10,409 bases of DNA from Bacillota bacterium (GCA_023415145.1 JAEZLW010000166.1:1-10409), one strand, 5' to 3'. Counted from the first letter of the stretch, positions 1-7,689 are shown. Notes: generated by a model not told the origin, from the sequence alone. Numbers and translations are program-made.

Positions 1-1
1 G

Positions 2-2095
2 TTTAAGGCCATTTATTTGAAGGAAAAGGGAGAGGAGTTCCCCCAGGACCCCAAGGTGCAGCTGATGGAGGCCATCAAGGCCGTGTTCCGCTCCTGGGAC
101 AACCCCCGCGCCATCTACTACCGCCGCATGAACGACATCCCCGGCGACTGGGGCACCGCCGTCAACGTGCAGAGCATGGTGTTTGGCAACATGGGCAATG
201 ACTCCGGTACCGGCGTCGCCTTCACCCGCAACCCCTCCACCGGCGAAAACAAGCTCTACGGCGAATACCTGATCAATGCCCAGGGCGAAGCCGTGGTGGC
301 CGGCATCCGTACCCCCCAGCCCATTGCTACGCTGAAGGATTCCATGCCTGAAGTGTATGAGCAGTTTACCGGCATCGCCAATACGCTGGAAAAGCACTAC
401 CGCGACATGCAGGACATGGAGTTCACCATCGAGCATGGCAAGCTCTACATGCTCCAAACGCGCAATGGCAAGCGCACCGCCGCCGCTGCGTTGAAGATCG
501 CTGTGGACCTGGTGGAAGAAGGCATGCTTACCACCGACGAAGCCGTTTTGAAGGTGGAGCCCAAGCAGCTGGACACCCTTTTGCACCCCAACTTTGACAC
601 TTCAGCTCTCAAGAAGGCAGAAGTCATCGCCAAAGGCCTGCCCGCCTCTCCCGGCGCTGCCGCCGGCTATGTCTACTTCACCGCTGCCGCCGCCGCCGAA
701 GCAGGCCGTGCCGGCAAGGCTGTCATCCTGGTGCGTGAAGAGACGACCCCCGAAGACATCGAGGGCATGGACCTGTCCAAAGGCATCCTGACCGCCCGCG
801 GAGGTATGACCTCTCACGCTGCTGTTGTGGCCCGCGGCATGGGCCGCGCTGCTGTCGTAGGCTGCGGCGAGCTGCATATCAAGGAAGCTGCCAAGACCCT
901 GACCGTGAAGGGCCATGTGTTCCACGAGGGTGATGCTCTGTCTCTGGACGGTTCGACCGGCAATGTGTACGCCGGCCTTATTCCCACTGTGGAAGCTGCC
1001 GTTTCCGGCGATTTCGCCACGCTGATGAAGTGGGCAGACGCTGCCCGTACCCTGAAGGTTCGCACCAACGCCGACACACCCCGCGACACCAAGCAGGCTG
1101 TGGAATTCGGTGCCGAAGGCATCGGCCTGTGCCGTACCGAGCACATGTTCTTTGAAGCCGACCGTATTGCCGCTGTGCGCGAGATGATCCTGGCCGATAC
1201 CGAGGAGCAGCGCCGCGCCGCTCTTAACAAGATCCTGCCCATGCAGCAGGGTGACTTCGAAGCCATGTACAAGGCGCTGGAAGGCCGTCCGATGACGATT
1301 CGTTATCTGGATCCGCCGCTCCATGAGTTCCTGCCCGCCAAGTCCATGACGGAAGAAATCGCTGCCCTGGCCAAGGAACTGAACACGACTCCCGAAAAGA
1401 TCATCACCAAGATCGATGCGCTGCACGAATTCAACCCCATGATGGGCCACCGCGGTTGCCGCTTGGCCGTCACCTTCCCCGAAATCGCCGAAATGCAGAC
1501 CCGAGCGGTGCTGCAGGCCGCTTTAAAGGTGAAGAAGGAAACCGGTCTTGACATCGTGCCCGAAATCATGATCCCCCTGGTTGGCGCTAAGAAGGAACTG
1601 GCTTTCGTCAAGCAGATCGTTCTGGACACCGCCAAAAAGGTGTTTGCCGAAGCGGGCGAAGAACTGCGCTTTCAAATTGGCACCATGATCGAGATCCCCC
1701 GCGCAGCTGTCATCGCTGATCAGATTGCGGAAGAAGCAGAATTCTTCTCCTTCGGCACCAACGACCTGACCCAGATGACCTTCGGCTTCAGCCGTGACGA
1801 TGCCGGCAAGTTCCTGGATGCCTACTATGCCAACAAGATCTTCGAGAACGATCCCTTTGCCCGCCTGGACCAGGAAGGCGTCGGCGAACTGGTGAAGCTC
1901 TCCGTCAAGCTGGGCAAGCAAGCCCGCCCCAACATCAAGCTTGGCATCTGCGGCGAGCACGGCGGCGATCCCTCCTCCATCATGTTCTGCCACAAGGTGG
2001 GCCTCAACTACGTCTCCTGCTCTCCCTTCCGCGTACCCATCGCCCGCTTGGCGGCGGCTCATGCGGCCATCATGGAGAAGCAAAGCAAGAAGTAA
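2..2095 (+). CDS. ppdK: Pyruvate, phosphate dikinase, 5'-truncated by window edge
   Basis: Cytosolic enzyme interconverting pyruvate + ATP + phosphate and PEP + AMP + pyrophosphate (EC 2.7.9.1). In anaerobes it often serves PPi-dependent glycolysis. The reading frame is open from base 2, so the TTG at 17 is internal and not a start. About 697 residues are visible. Family members have about 875, so roughly 180 N-terminal residues lie outside. In order: the end of the ATP-grasp nucleotide-binding domain (FRSWDNPRAIYYRRMNDIPG, then GTGVAFTRNPSTGE); the swivelling phosphohistidine domain with GGMTSHAAVVARGMG (catalytic His codon 815-817, preceded by the Thr that regulatory kinases modify in other members); and the C-terminal PEP/pyruvate TIM barrel with GHRGCRLAVTFPEI, SFGTNDLTQMTFGFSRDD and GICGEHGG (catalytic Cys codon 1949-1951). 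All key residues seen are intact. Codon use is strongly C-ending, as in highly expressed genes. A single-gene unit is likely, given the terminator straight after. Confidence 0.97.
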   Translation, partial: FKAIYLKEKGEEFPQDPKVQLMEAIKAVFRSWDNPRAIYYRRMNDIPGDWGTAVNVQSMVFGNMGNDSGTGVAFTRNPSTGENKLYGEYLINAQGEAVVAGIRTPQPIATLKDSMPEVYEQFTGIANTLEKHYRDMQDMEFTIEHGKLYMLQTRNGKRTAAAALKIAVDLVEEGMLTTDEAVLKVEPKQLDTLLHPNFDTSALKKAEVIAKGLPASPGAAAGYVYFTAAAAAEAGRAGKAVILVREETTPEDIEGMDLSKGILTARGGMTSHAAVVARGMGRAAVVGCGELHIKEAAKTLTVKGHVFHEGDALSLDGSTGNVYAGLIPTVEAAVSGDFATLMKWADAARTLKVRTNADTPRDTKQAVEFGAEGIGLCRTEHMFFEADRIAAVREMILADTEEQRRAALNKILPMQQGDFEAMYKALEGRPMTIRYLDPPLHEFLPAKSMTEEIAALAKELNTTPEKIITKIDALHEFNPMMGHRGCRLAVTFPEIAEMQTRAVLQAALKVKKETGLDIVPEIMIPLVGAKKELAFVKQIVLDTAKKVFAEAGEELRFQIGTMIEIPRAAVIADQIAEEAEFFSFGTNDLTQMTFGFSRDDAGKFLDAYYANKIFENDPFARLDQEGVGELVKLSVKLGKQARPNIKLGICGEHGGDPSSIMFCHKVGLNYVSCSPFRVPIARLAAAHAAIMEKQSKK

Positions 2096-2108
2096 TTCGT
2101 TAAGATTT

Positions 2109-2146
2109 AAAGGCGGGAGCATCAAAATAGGTGCTCCCGCCTTTTT
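2109..2146 (+). terminator. Rho-independent terminator of ppdK
   Basis: A perfect stem AGGCGGGAGCA / TGCTCCCGCCT (2111-2121 with 2132-2142) has a 10-base loop. It is extended by two A-T pairs into a run of five T. It starts 13 bases after the ppdK stop codon. A second T8 run at 2171-2178, behind a very weak 4-bp hairpin, might act as backup. Confidence 0.93.
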
Positions 2147-2198
2147 GGTTTTCGCATGTAGGGGATGCCCTTTTTTTTACAATTGAAAAGGAAGAAAA

Positions 2199-2214
2199 TA
2201 TAGGAAAGCCTATA
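2199..2214. promoter_or_regulatory. 16-bp inverted repeat, possible operator upstream of the secreted binding-protein gene
   Basis: TATAGG-AAAG-CCTATA is a perfect 6-bp-arm inverted repeat with a 4-base spacer, about 75 bp before the start codon at 2288. It is the length of a dimeric regulator site. No recognised consensus matches it, and chance occurrence in an AT-rich gap is possible. Confidence 0.3.
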
Positions 2215-2235
2215 GTGCGTGGCGAATCATAATGC

Positions 2236-2269
2236 TTGACAAAGTTTAAGCAATGTCTGTGTACAGACA
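2236..2269 (+). promoter_or_regulatory. Candidate promoter (-35 TTGACA) with overlapping inverted-repeat operator
   Basis: A consensus -35 hexamer TTGACA lies at 2236-2241. The region where a -10 box would fall (about 2259-2265) contains only GTGTAC/TGTACA, a poor match. That same stretch forms a perfect inverted repeat TGTCTGT-GT-ACAGACA at 2254-2269. A consensus -35, a weak -10 and a palindrome on top of it suggest a regulated promoter, with the palindrome as operator. The regulator is unknown. The assignment is tentative because the -10 match is weak and the implied leader is very short. Confidence 0.35.
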
Positions 2270-2273
2270 ACGA

Positions 2274-2280
2274 AAAGGAG
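2274..2280 (+). promoter_or_regulatory. Ribosome binding site deciding the start at 2288
   Basis: AAAGGAG ends 7 bases before ATG 2288 but only 1 base before the in-frame TTG at 2282. The ATG is therefore the likely start. It also gives a normal signal peptide beginning MIKN. Confidence 0.8.
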
Positions 2281-2287
2281 ATTGTTC

Positions 2288-4579
2288 ATGATAAAAAATG
2301 CTGTTGCTGTCCTGCTTGCCATATGCCTGATAATGGGTTTATTCACTACCGCGTGGGCCGCCCCCGGGGATGCCATATTGTTCAAGCAATCTGCTGACGG
2401 TACTTTTGAAAACAGCGTCCAATCGTTAGCCGCTGTTGGGGATACATTGTATTTGCTTGCGCATACCGGTCTTTACGCTTATAAGGCAAATGACGTTGAG
2501 CCCAGGCTGGTCTCAGACAAGGTCATGATGCGTTATGCTCCCGGCAGGTGGGAGGAAATGTCACAAGAAGACCAGGAACTGCACAAAGACAGTGTCAATC
2601 TGCTGCTGGAAAGCGGCGGGAAGCTTTACGGACTAAACACCGTAAAGGGGTCTTTGCTTTCGCTTTCGGAATCAGCGGATGGCCTGGCCATCAGCGAATC
2701 AGCCGTGCTAGACTGGGAAGATATGTTTGTTCAGGAAGCCGATTATGCTTATACCCGCCAAATCTTCAGCGCCGTGCTGACGGATGACAGTCTCTACCTT
2801 TTGGTGCAGCAGCCTAGTGACAATTGGAACGATTATGACCTTTTGTCCTTCGATCTTGCAACCGGTGCGCAAAAGAAGATATCTGCTGAAAACGTACACG
2901 CAATCACCCGGTATGAAAACGGAAAGCTCTTGTGCAATGTGTTTGACTGGGATAATATGTATACCCGCGACGGAAAAATGGTTCCCGCGGCCCTTTCGGT
3001 GCTGGACCCCGCTACACAGGAACTTGCAAAACTGACAGATTTCCCGTCGGGGCAGATAGGGGGGCTATACTACTCCTCTGAAACGGGCATGGTTTATGCG
3101 CTCGGCAGAGGTGAGCTTTATGGATACAAGGCAGGCGGCGCATTCGAAACCATAGCGTACATGCCGGTAGAATACCCAGGCGATCAGCTACCTGCCACCG
3201 TTTTTGCCGGGGGGCTCTATGCGGCTGTTCCCAATTATGGTTCCGTCTATGTACGCAATACCGACCCCGCCTACAAAGCCAGCCGTGTGCTGCGCATTGC
3301 CGGGGGCTATTCCGACGCTGTGGCTCAGGCATTCCAGGCCGCACATCCCGATATACCCGTCATATTCATGGAAGAATACCTAAGGGGCGCGGAGCAGATT
3401 GCCCAGAATATGGTTTCCGGCTCGGGCAGCGCTGACCTGCTCATTGTCAGCCTGTCTTATGGCGGCTTTACTTCCTTAAGGGACAAGGGATATGTTGGTG
3501 ATTTGAGCCAGAATGCCATTTTGAACGAGGCTGTTGCCAAAATGTATCCCCAGTATGTAAAGGAAGTTTTCAAGGATGGCAAGCTCATTGCCGTCCCTTG
3601 CCGGTTTTATGCCAATGGATTGGGTTATTCCCCCGAATTGTTCAAGGAGCTTGGTATCGAAAATCCTCCCCAAACGCTGTTTGAACTGGTCGACCTGTAT
3701 GTGGATTGGGTGGAGGAATATAGCACCTTGTATCCCAACTATACGCTGCAGGAGAACTTTTACGATATCCGTATGGAATTGCTCAACTACATCCTGATGA
3801 CGTATCTGGCTCATTATGCCCGTACCGGAGAGGATTTGAAATTTGATACGCCACTGTTTCGGTCTTTGTTCGACAAGCTGGATAAGGCTGCCCCGATTTT
3901 GGAGGAATTGAATCCTTCCGAAGAAGAGCAGCAAAACGGCATGGTTTATACTTCCAACGGTGATGGCACGCCAACCTCGCTGATATCCAACTATTATTCC
4001 TTTTATCCCACTGAGTACTATGAAAACAGCGGCTACCTTCCCTTGCCCCTGGCCTTGGATGAAGGATTGGAGCCTGCTGTCTTTGGGATGATCGATGTAT
4101 TCGTTTTGAATCCCAATTCAAAAAATCAGGATCTGGCCCTTGCCTATATGGAGTTCTTCGTAAAGAACATGCCAAGGGATAAATCCATCACCTTCTGCCC
4201 GGATGACAATGAGCCGGTGGAGAATCCGTACTACAAGCGTGAAATTGCTGAAATCAAGAAGAGCATTGACGACCTGAAGAAGCAAATAGAAGCCGCAAGC
4301 CCGGATGAGCTGAAGAACTTGGAGGAAATGCTCAAAAGCCAGGAAGAGTATCTCGCAATGAGGGAGAAAAACCGCTTTAGCATTACCGAGGAGGTTATCG
4401 AGCGATACCGCTCGCTGGTGCCATATATCTGCGTCGATACGCAAAATATTGAATTCCTGACAGGGTCGCAGGAAGTGATGACGCTTCTTCAACGGTTCAT
4501 GCAGGGCGAAATGGAAACCGAGCAGTTTGTACGCGAGTTTGACCGGAAGCTTCAAATGATTCGAATGGAAAACAACTGA
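2288..4579 (+). CDS. Secreted protein: propeller-like N-terminal part plus family-1 extracellular solute-binding domain
   Basis: The protein has 763 residues, far longer than the usual 400-500 of ABC solute-binding proteins. Residues 1-24 form a Sec signal peptide (MIKN, hydrophobic core, cleavage after TTAWA). No lipobox cysteine follows it, so release or other wall retention is more likely than lipid anchoring. Residues about 30-325 carry recurring blocks of the type GDTLYLLAHTGLYAYK, GGKLYGLNT, DSLYLLVQQ and GGLYAAVPNYGSVYVRN, which read as beta-propeller blades. From about 332 (RVLRIAGGYSDAVAQAFQAA) the protein resembles family-1 substrate-binding proteins: SADLLIVSLS, LIAVPCRFYANGLGYSPELFKELG, PPQTLFELVDLY. 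Residues about 646-697 are charged and heptad-like (YKREIAEIKKSIDDLKKQIE), probably a coiled-coil hairpin inserted before the C-terminal helices. No permease or ATPase gene is in the window, so the ligand and even a transport role are unknown. A role in sensing or in supplying a distant transporter is possible. Codon use is less biased than in ppdK. Confidence 0.8.
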   Translation: MIKNAVAVLLAICLIMGLFTTAWAAPGDAILFKQSADGTFENSVQSLAAVGDTLYLLAHTGLYAYKANDVEPRLVSDKVMMRYAPGRWEEMSQEDQELHKDSVNLLLESGGKLYGLNTVKGSLLSLSESADGLAISESAVLDWEDMFVQEADYAYTRQIFSAVLTDDSLYLLVQQPSDNWNDYDLLSFDLATGAQKKISAENVHAITRYENGKLLCNVFDWDNMYTRDGKMVPAALSVLDPATQELAKLTDFPSGQIGGLYYSSETGMVYALGRGELYGYKAGGAFETIAYMPVEYPGDQLPATVFAGGLYAAVPNYGSVYVRNTDPAYKASRVLRIAGGYSDAVAQAFQAAHPDIPVIFMEEYLRGAEQIAQNMVSGSGSADLLIVSLSYGGFTSLRDKGYVGDLSQNAILNEAVAKMYPQYVKEVFKDGKLIAVPCRFYANGLGYSPELFKELGIENPPQTLFELVDLYVDWVEEYSTLYPNYTLQENFYDIRMELLNYILMTYLAHYARTGEDLKFDTPLFRSLFDKLDKAAPILEELNPSEEEQQNGMVYTSNGDGTPTSLISNYYSFYPTEYYENSGYLPLPLALDEGLEPAVFGMIDVFVLNPNSKNQDLALAYMEFFVKNMPRDKSITFCPDDNEPVENPYYKREIAEIKKSIDDLKKQIEAASPDELKNLEEMLKSQEEYLAMREKNRFSITEEVIERYRSLVPYICVDTQNIEFLTGSQEVMTLLQRFMQGEMETEQFVREFDRKLQMIRMENN

Positions 4580-4623
4580 GGTATGGCATTGAAAAGGGAG
4601 AAGTAACTGAACAAGCACCATGA

Positions 4624-4660
4624 AAGCAGCGCAGGAAGTGTTTCACTCCCTGCGCTGCTT
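4624..4660. terminator. Bidirectional hairpin between convergent genes
   Basis: A perfect 12-bp stem AAGCAGCGCAGG / CCTGCGCTGCTT (4624-4635 with 4649-4660) continues after one A-C mismatch with four more pairs around a TTT loop. It lies 44 bases after the plus-strand stop at 4579 and 19 bases beyond the minus-strand msrAB stop at 4680, so it can serve both. The T tract is short on each side (CTTATTTC on plus; CTTTCAT on minus), so efficiency is uncertain. Confidence 0.75.
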
Positions 4661-4679
4661 ATTTCTATGATTCATTCTC

Positions 4680-5648
4680 TTACTTCACATACGGTAGCAG
4701 CTTCCCGTATCCCTTTGCTTCCATCTCCGCCTTGGGAATAAAGCGCAGTGAGGCGCTGTTGATGCAGTAGCGCAATCCGCCCAACTCCTTGGGACCATCC
4801 TCAAACACGTGGCCCAGATGAGCATTCCCAACGCGGCTGCGCACCTCGGTTCGCAAGTGGAACAGGGTTTTGTCCAGAAATTCATTCACGACATGCGGGT
4901 CGATGGGTCTGGAAAAGCTGGGCCAGCCGCAGCCTGACTCAAATTTATCGCTGGAAGCAAACAGCGGCTCGCCGGTGGTGACGTCCACATAAATGCCGGG
5001 TGCATAATGATTATAGAATTCGTTCTGGAAGGGCGGCTCTGTCGCCGATTCCTGGGTGACCTTGTACTGCTGCTCCGTTAGTTCATTGCGAAGCTTTTTC
5101 TTGTCCGAAGGCTGATACTGGGTGGGGTCCACGCTGGCCTGAGCGGCTTTATTGATCTTGTCCCGGCCGATATGGCAATACCCGTTGGGGTTTTTGTCCA
5201 GATACTTTTGATGGTATTCCTCGGCGGGATAGTAGTTGTCAAGGGGCAGGCATTCCACCGCCACAGGCTCCTTAAGCCGCGACTGCAGCTTTTTCAACGA
5301 TTCGCGGATGACCTGTTCATCTTCCGGCTTAACGTAATATACGCCGGTGCGGTACTGGGTACCCTTGTCGCCGCCCTGGCGGTTGACGGAGGTAGGATCG
5401 ATACAGTCGTAATACAGCTCCAACAAAAAGGGCAGGGGAATGGCATCCGGATCATAGACCACCTTCACCGTTTCCGCGTGGCCTGTGTTGTGATGACAGA
5501 CTTCCTCATAAGTGGGATTTGCTGTTTTGCCGTTGGCGTAGCCCACCTGGGTGTCAGTTACGCCGGGGATGGAAGCCATGTACTTTTCCGTACCCCAGAA
5601 GCAGCCGCCTGCCAGATAAATTTCCCTTGTATTTCTTGTCGCGTCCAT
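4680..5648 (-). CDS. msrAB: Fused peptide methionine sulfoxide reductase MsrA-MsrB
   Basis: Cytosolic repair enzyme of 322 residues. MsrA reduces the S epimer and MsrB the R epimer of oxidised methionine, usually with thioredoxin. The MsrA domain (about 8-165) has GGCFWG with catalytic Cys16, the TYEEVCHHNTGHAETVKV block, and a recycling Cys158 in NPNGYCHI. The MsrB domain (about 187-318) has SGCGWPSFSRPI (Cys240, the probable resolving cysteine), RSRVGNAHLGHVFEDGP, and catalytic Cys295 in RYCINSASLRF. The two CxxC zinc-site pairs of E. coli-type MsrB are absent (GIYVDVTTGEPLF instead), which is the zinc-free subtype. The A-then-B order is the common bacterial fusion order. The start ATG has AAAGGAG 7 bases upstream. 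The gene has its own promoter at 5733-5761 and lies just beyond the redox operon that ends at 5868, which fits an oxidative-stress neighbourhood. Confidence 0.97.
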   Translation of the reverse strand: MDATRNTREIYLAGGCFWGTEKYMASIPGVTDTQVGYANGKTANPTYEEVCHHNTGHAETVKVVYDPDAIPLPFLLELYYDCIDPTSVNRQGGDKGTQYRTGVYYVKPEDEQVIRESLKKLQSRLKEPVAVECLPLDNYYPAEEYHQKYLDKNPNGYCHIGRDKINKAAQASVDPTQYQPSDKKKLRNELTEQQYKVTQESATEPPFQNEFYNHYAPGIYVDVTTGEPLFASSDKFESGCGWPSFSRPIDPHVVNEFLDKTLFHLRTEVRSRVGNAHLGHVFEDGPKELGGLRYCINSASLRFIPKAEMEAKGYGKLLPYVK

Positions 5649-5663
5649 TTTCTATCTCCTTTT

Positions 5664-5677
5664 GCATGATGTCATGC
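5664..5677. promoter_or_regulatory. Small inverted repeat in the msrAB leader
   Basis: GCATGA-TG-TCATGC is a perfect 6-bp-arm inverted repeat abutting the msrAB ribosome binding site (5656-5663, minus strand) and lying inside the predicted leader. It could be an operator or a translation-modulating hairpin. It is short enough to be chance. Confidence 0.25.
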
Positions 5678-5732
5678 GCAATGCTTTTATGGTTCTAGCA
5701 TGCCCGGACTTTGACTCTTGACGGATAAGCTT

Positions 5733-5761
5733 ACTATAGCGTATTTTGGCAATTCTGTAAA
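5733..5761 (-). promoter_or_regulatory. Sigma-A-type promoter of msrAB
   Basis: On the minus strand a -35 TTTACA (5761-5756) and a -10 TATAGT (5738-5733) are separated by exactly 17 bp. Each hexamer matches the consensus at five of six positions. The predicted start is near 5726, giving a leader of about 78 bases before the ATG at 5648. Confidence 0.75.
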
Positions 5762-5777
5762 CGAGGCATTAACAGCT

Positions 5778-5814
5778 ATGCTCTGGCAGGAAGGTAACCT
5801 TCCTGCCAGAGCAT
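5778..5814. terminator. Perfect 37-base palindrome after the redox operon, probable terminator
   Basis: Seventeen-base arms (5778-5794 and 5798-5814) are exact reverse complements around TAA, with arm start ATGCTCTGGCAGG. It lies 53 bases past the DUF438 gene stop at 5868 and 16 bases upstream of the msrAB -35 box. No T tract follows on either strand, so it is not a textbook terminator. It may still stop or process the operon transcript, or it may be a palindromic repeat or a protein-binding site. Confidence 0.55.
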
Positions 5815-5867
5815 GGCGCATTAAGTATTTGAATAAGGTAAAAGCAGAAACCAGAGCCAAAGGTGTG

Positions 5868-7091
5868 TCACGTATCGGATACCAGCCGTTTTTCGCCTGT
5901 GAGCTGCTGGATCGGCCCGATATTCTGCGTCATCTCCAAAGTACCCAGGTACTCGCCTTGTGGATTGCGCACCGCAAAGTAGCGGATGTGAATGAACTTT
6001 CCATGAAGGGAAAGCCAGAAATCCTCGTGGTTCTTTTTGCCGGACTTGAAATCATCCAGTATTTTCTCCACTACGTGCATGCTGGCCGGGGGATGGCAAT
6101 TGACCACCTTGCGACCGATGATGGCCTTTGTGCGTGGGAAAATGCGCTCCGTACCCTGGGAAAAATACTTCACGGTATCATCCTTGTCCACAAAGGTGAT
6201 GTCCACCGGCAGCGCATCCAGCATGGCGGAAAGCTCCTCCGGCAGCAAGCGGCCGGTGGGTAAAACCAGCATGGAGGATGGCACATCCTCCTGTATCGGC
6301 AGCGTTTCATTAGCAGGAGCAGCCGGATTTAAGGCAGGCGGCGGGGATATAAGGCAGTAACCCAGATCGCCGCTTTCCTTGGCGATTTTGTCCCACTCCT
6401 CTTGTGTTAAGGTCTCCAGCACCATGGGCAGCAGGATGTTTTCTTCCTTGAAGATCATTTCGGATGTTTTGGTGATGGCGAACTCCACCATGCGAATGAT
6501 GTTTTGGGCGTCGCTTCCCGCCTCGCTCATCAGGCGCAAGGCTTCCTTAACCATGGCACGGATATCGTCGTCTACGCCCCACATCACCTTGGGCGGAGCT
6601 GTGATGCCGTGCTGCTCCATATACGGGAACAGAAGGTTTTCTTTCTTCAGATAATGCACGTGAAGCTGCCTCATGGGCTCAAAGGCCATTTGTAGTGCCT
6701 TAAGCCGTTCTTTGCTGGATTCTTCCTTGTAGTCCTGCAGCTTGGGCCGGATGGTTTCCTCCATCAGCTTTGTCAGGGCTTGGTTTTCCGCTTTCATCGT
6801 GTGGGCAGGATGGCCGGGTATTTTCGCCGGATCGGAAGGACGGTGGATTTCCTCGATGGAGCCTTCAAACACGGAGGCGTGGATGTCGCATAGCTTGCGG
6901 ATTTCCTCCGGGGGGAGGCCGCCTGCGATGAGTTCATTTTCCGCTTGGGCGATTTCCTGGGCGGATACGCCGTCAAAGGCCGCCTTGAATTGTGCCTTGA
7001 CTTCCTCGGCGGATTTGCCCTGATGCAACCCAGTCAGCAGGTCGCGGATGACCTGCTGCCTGTATTCACTGTTGTTGATTTCGCGGCTCAT
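5868..7091 (-). CDS. DUF438 - hemerythrin-like - PAS domain protein
   Basis: A soluble protein of 407 residues with three parts. Residues about 10-80 are DUF438 (LPPEEIRKLCDIHASVFEGSIEE signature region). Residues about 90-225 are a hemerythrin-like HHE four-helix bundle with candidate di-iron ligands in GHPAH (His94, His97, Glu102), HVHYLKKENLLFPYMEQHG (His144, His146, Glu151, His161) and FKEENILLP (Glu216, Glu217). Residues about 285-392 are a PAS domain (LDALPVDITFVDKDDTVKYFSQGTERIF; NCHPPASMHVVEKIL; GEYLGTLEMTQNI). A proline/alanine linker (about 249-275) separates the last two. Hemerythrin-like domains bind O2 or NO, or act in Fe-S repair (RIC/YtfE family), and PAS domains sense redox state or small ligands. 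There is no kinase, HTH or cyclase output, so how a signal leaves the protein is unknown. It is the last gene of the operon. Its ATG overlaps the stop of the DUF1858 gene (ATGA), so translation is probably coupled. Confidence 0.9.
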   Translation of the reverse strand: MSREINNSEYRQQVIRDLLTGLHQGKSAEEVKAQFKAAFDGVSAQEIAQAENELIAGGLPPEEIRKLCDIHASVFEGSIEEIHRPSDPAKIPGHPAHTMKAENQALTKLMEETIRPKLQDYKEESSKERLKALQMAFEPMRQLHVHYLKKENLLFPYMEQHGITAPPKVMWGVDDDIRAMVKEALRLMSEAGSDAQNIIRMVEFAITKTSEMIFKEENILLPMVLETLTQEEWDKIAKESGDLGYCLISPPPALNPAAPANETLPIQEDVPSSMLVLPTGRLLPEELSAMLDALPVDITFVDKDDTVKYFSQGTERIFPRTKAIIGRKVVNCHPPASMHVVEKILDDFKSGKKNHEDFWLSLHGKFIHIRYFAVRNPQGEYLGTLEMTQNIGPIQQLTGEKRLVSDT

Positions 7092-7330
7092 AAGGAAACC
7101 TTCCTTTCCAATAGTTCAAAGCCATACTCCTGCAGGGTTTTTTCAATCGTTTCCATAGGGATTTTTTTCATGGAAGCTCCTTTGTAAAGCGTCATGAACC
7201 GGCCCACAGTATGAAGCATACCCGGTTTTGTAATATCTGAAAACCCGATTTCGTGCAAGATGGCCGGAAGCTCAGGATGCTTTTCACACAGCGCATAAAC
7301 GGATGCGTCAAGATCCAGAACCTTGTCCAT
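7088..7330 (-). CDS. DUF1858 domain protein
   Basis: An 80-residue cytosolic protein. The stretch FSDITKPGMLHTVGRFMTLYKGA is the hallmark of the DUF1858 family (typically ELGF..ITKPGMLNTVGRFMT), preceded by the usual helix DASVYALCEKHPELPAILHEIGF with one cysteine, Cys15. From memory, DUF1858 is related to the small N-terminal ScdA_N module of RIC/YtfE-type di-iron repair proteins. Here it is a free-standing gene directly before a hemerythrin-domain gene, so the pair may do together what a fused protein does elsewhere; this is inference. Its start overlaps the cupin stop by one base (TGATG) and its stop overlaps the next start by four. A clear AAGGAGG ribosome binding site lies upstream, inside the cupin gene. 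Confidence 0.88.
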   Translation of the reverse strand: MDKVLDLDASVYALCEKHPELPAILHEIGFSDITKPGMLHTVGRFMTLYKGASMKKIPMETIEKTLQEYGFELLERKVSL

Positions 7331-7677
7331 CAGGACGCCTCCTTGGGAAAGATAACGGTCAGCAGCATCTTGAACGCATGGGAGGCAAACACGGCGTGAG
7401 GTTTTCCGGCGGGCATCACCAGCGCTTCTCCGGCCTTGACCGCATGAACCTTTCCATCCACGGTAAAGGTGCCCTCGCCCTCCAGCACATGCACCAGGGC
7501 ATCACCTTTGGATTCGTGGGTGCTGATTTCTTCGCCCTTGTCAAAGGCAAACAGCGTAAGGCTTACCGCTTTGTTCTGGGCCAGCGTTTTGCTTACTACC
7601 TGTCCGGGCAGGACTTCCACCTGCTGATTTAGATTCACCACAGATTCATGAGGGATGTTTTTCAGGTATTTTGCCAT
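7330..7677 (-). CDS. Small cupin-domain protein
   Basis: A 115-residue single-domain cupin covering almost the whole chain. Cupin motif 1 is GEEISTHESKGDALVHVLEGE and motif 2 is GEALVMPAGKPHAV. Likely metal ligands are His54, possibly His63, and His94; the second His of a standard HxH pair is replaced by Ser56, so the metal site may be incomplete or atypical. Small cupins of this type have been linked to ligand sensing, sugar or metabolite binding, and occasional dioxygenase activity, so no reaction can be assigned. It is the second gene of the operon, 12 bases after the ferredoxin-like gene. Its strong AGGAGG site overlaps that gene's TAG stop, and its own stop overlaps the DUF1858 start. 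Confidence 0.9.
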   Translation of the reverse strand: MAKYLKNIPHESVVNLNQQVEVLPGQVVSKTLAQNKAVSLTLFAFDKGEEISTHESKGDALVHVLEGEGTFTVDGKVHAVKAGEALVMPAGKPHAVFASHAFKMLLTVIFPKEAS

Positions 7678-7689
7678 ATTGACAACCTC

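Noticed and set aside
602..1450. 282-residue open frame on the minus strand inside ppdK
   Set aside because: It is antisense to a strongly conserved enzyme with biased codons, shows no recognisable domain or ribosome binding site, and such shadows are expected opposite C-ending codons.
1523..2125. 200-residue open frame on the minus strand over the ppdK end and terminator
   Set aside because: It runs through the terminator stem, has no recognised domain, and is a codon-bias shadow of ppdK.
2282..2287. TTG start six bases upstream of the binding-protein ATG
   Set aside because: It lies one base after the ribosome binding site, too close for initiation.
2312..2326. Lipobox reading of the LLAIC stretch in the binding-protein signal peptide
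   Set aside because: Ile precedes the cysteine where Gly, Ala or Ser is needed, and the cysteine lies in the middle of the hydrophobic core rather than at its end. The later AWA site fits better.
5718..6263. 181-residue plus-strand open frame covering the palindrome and the DUF438 gene end
   Set aside because: It is antisense to the PAS domain, reads through a perfect hairpin, and has no convincing ribosome binding site or recognised domain.
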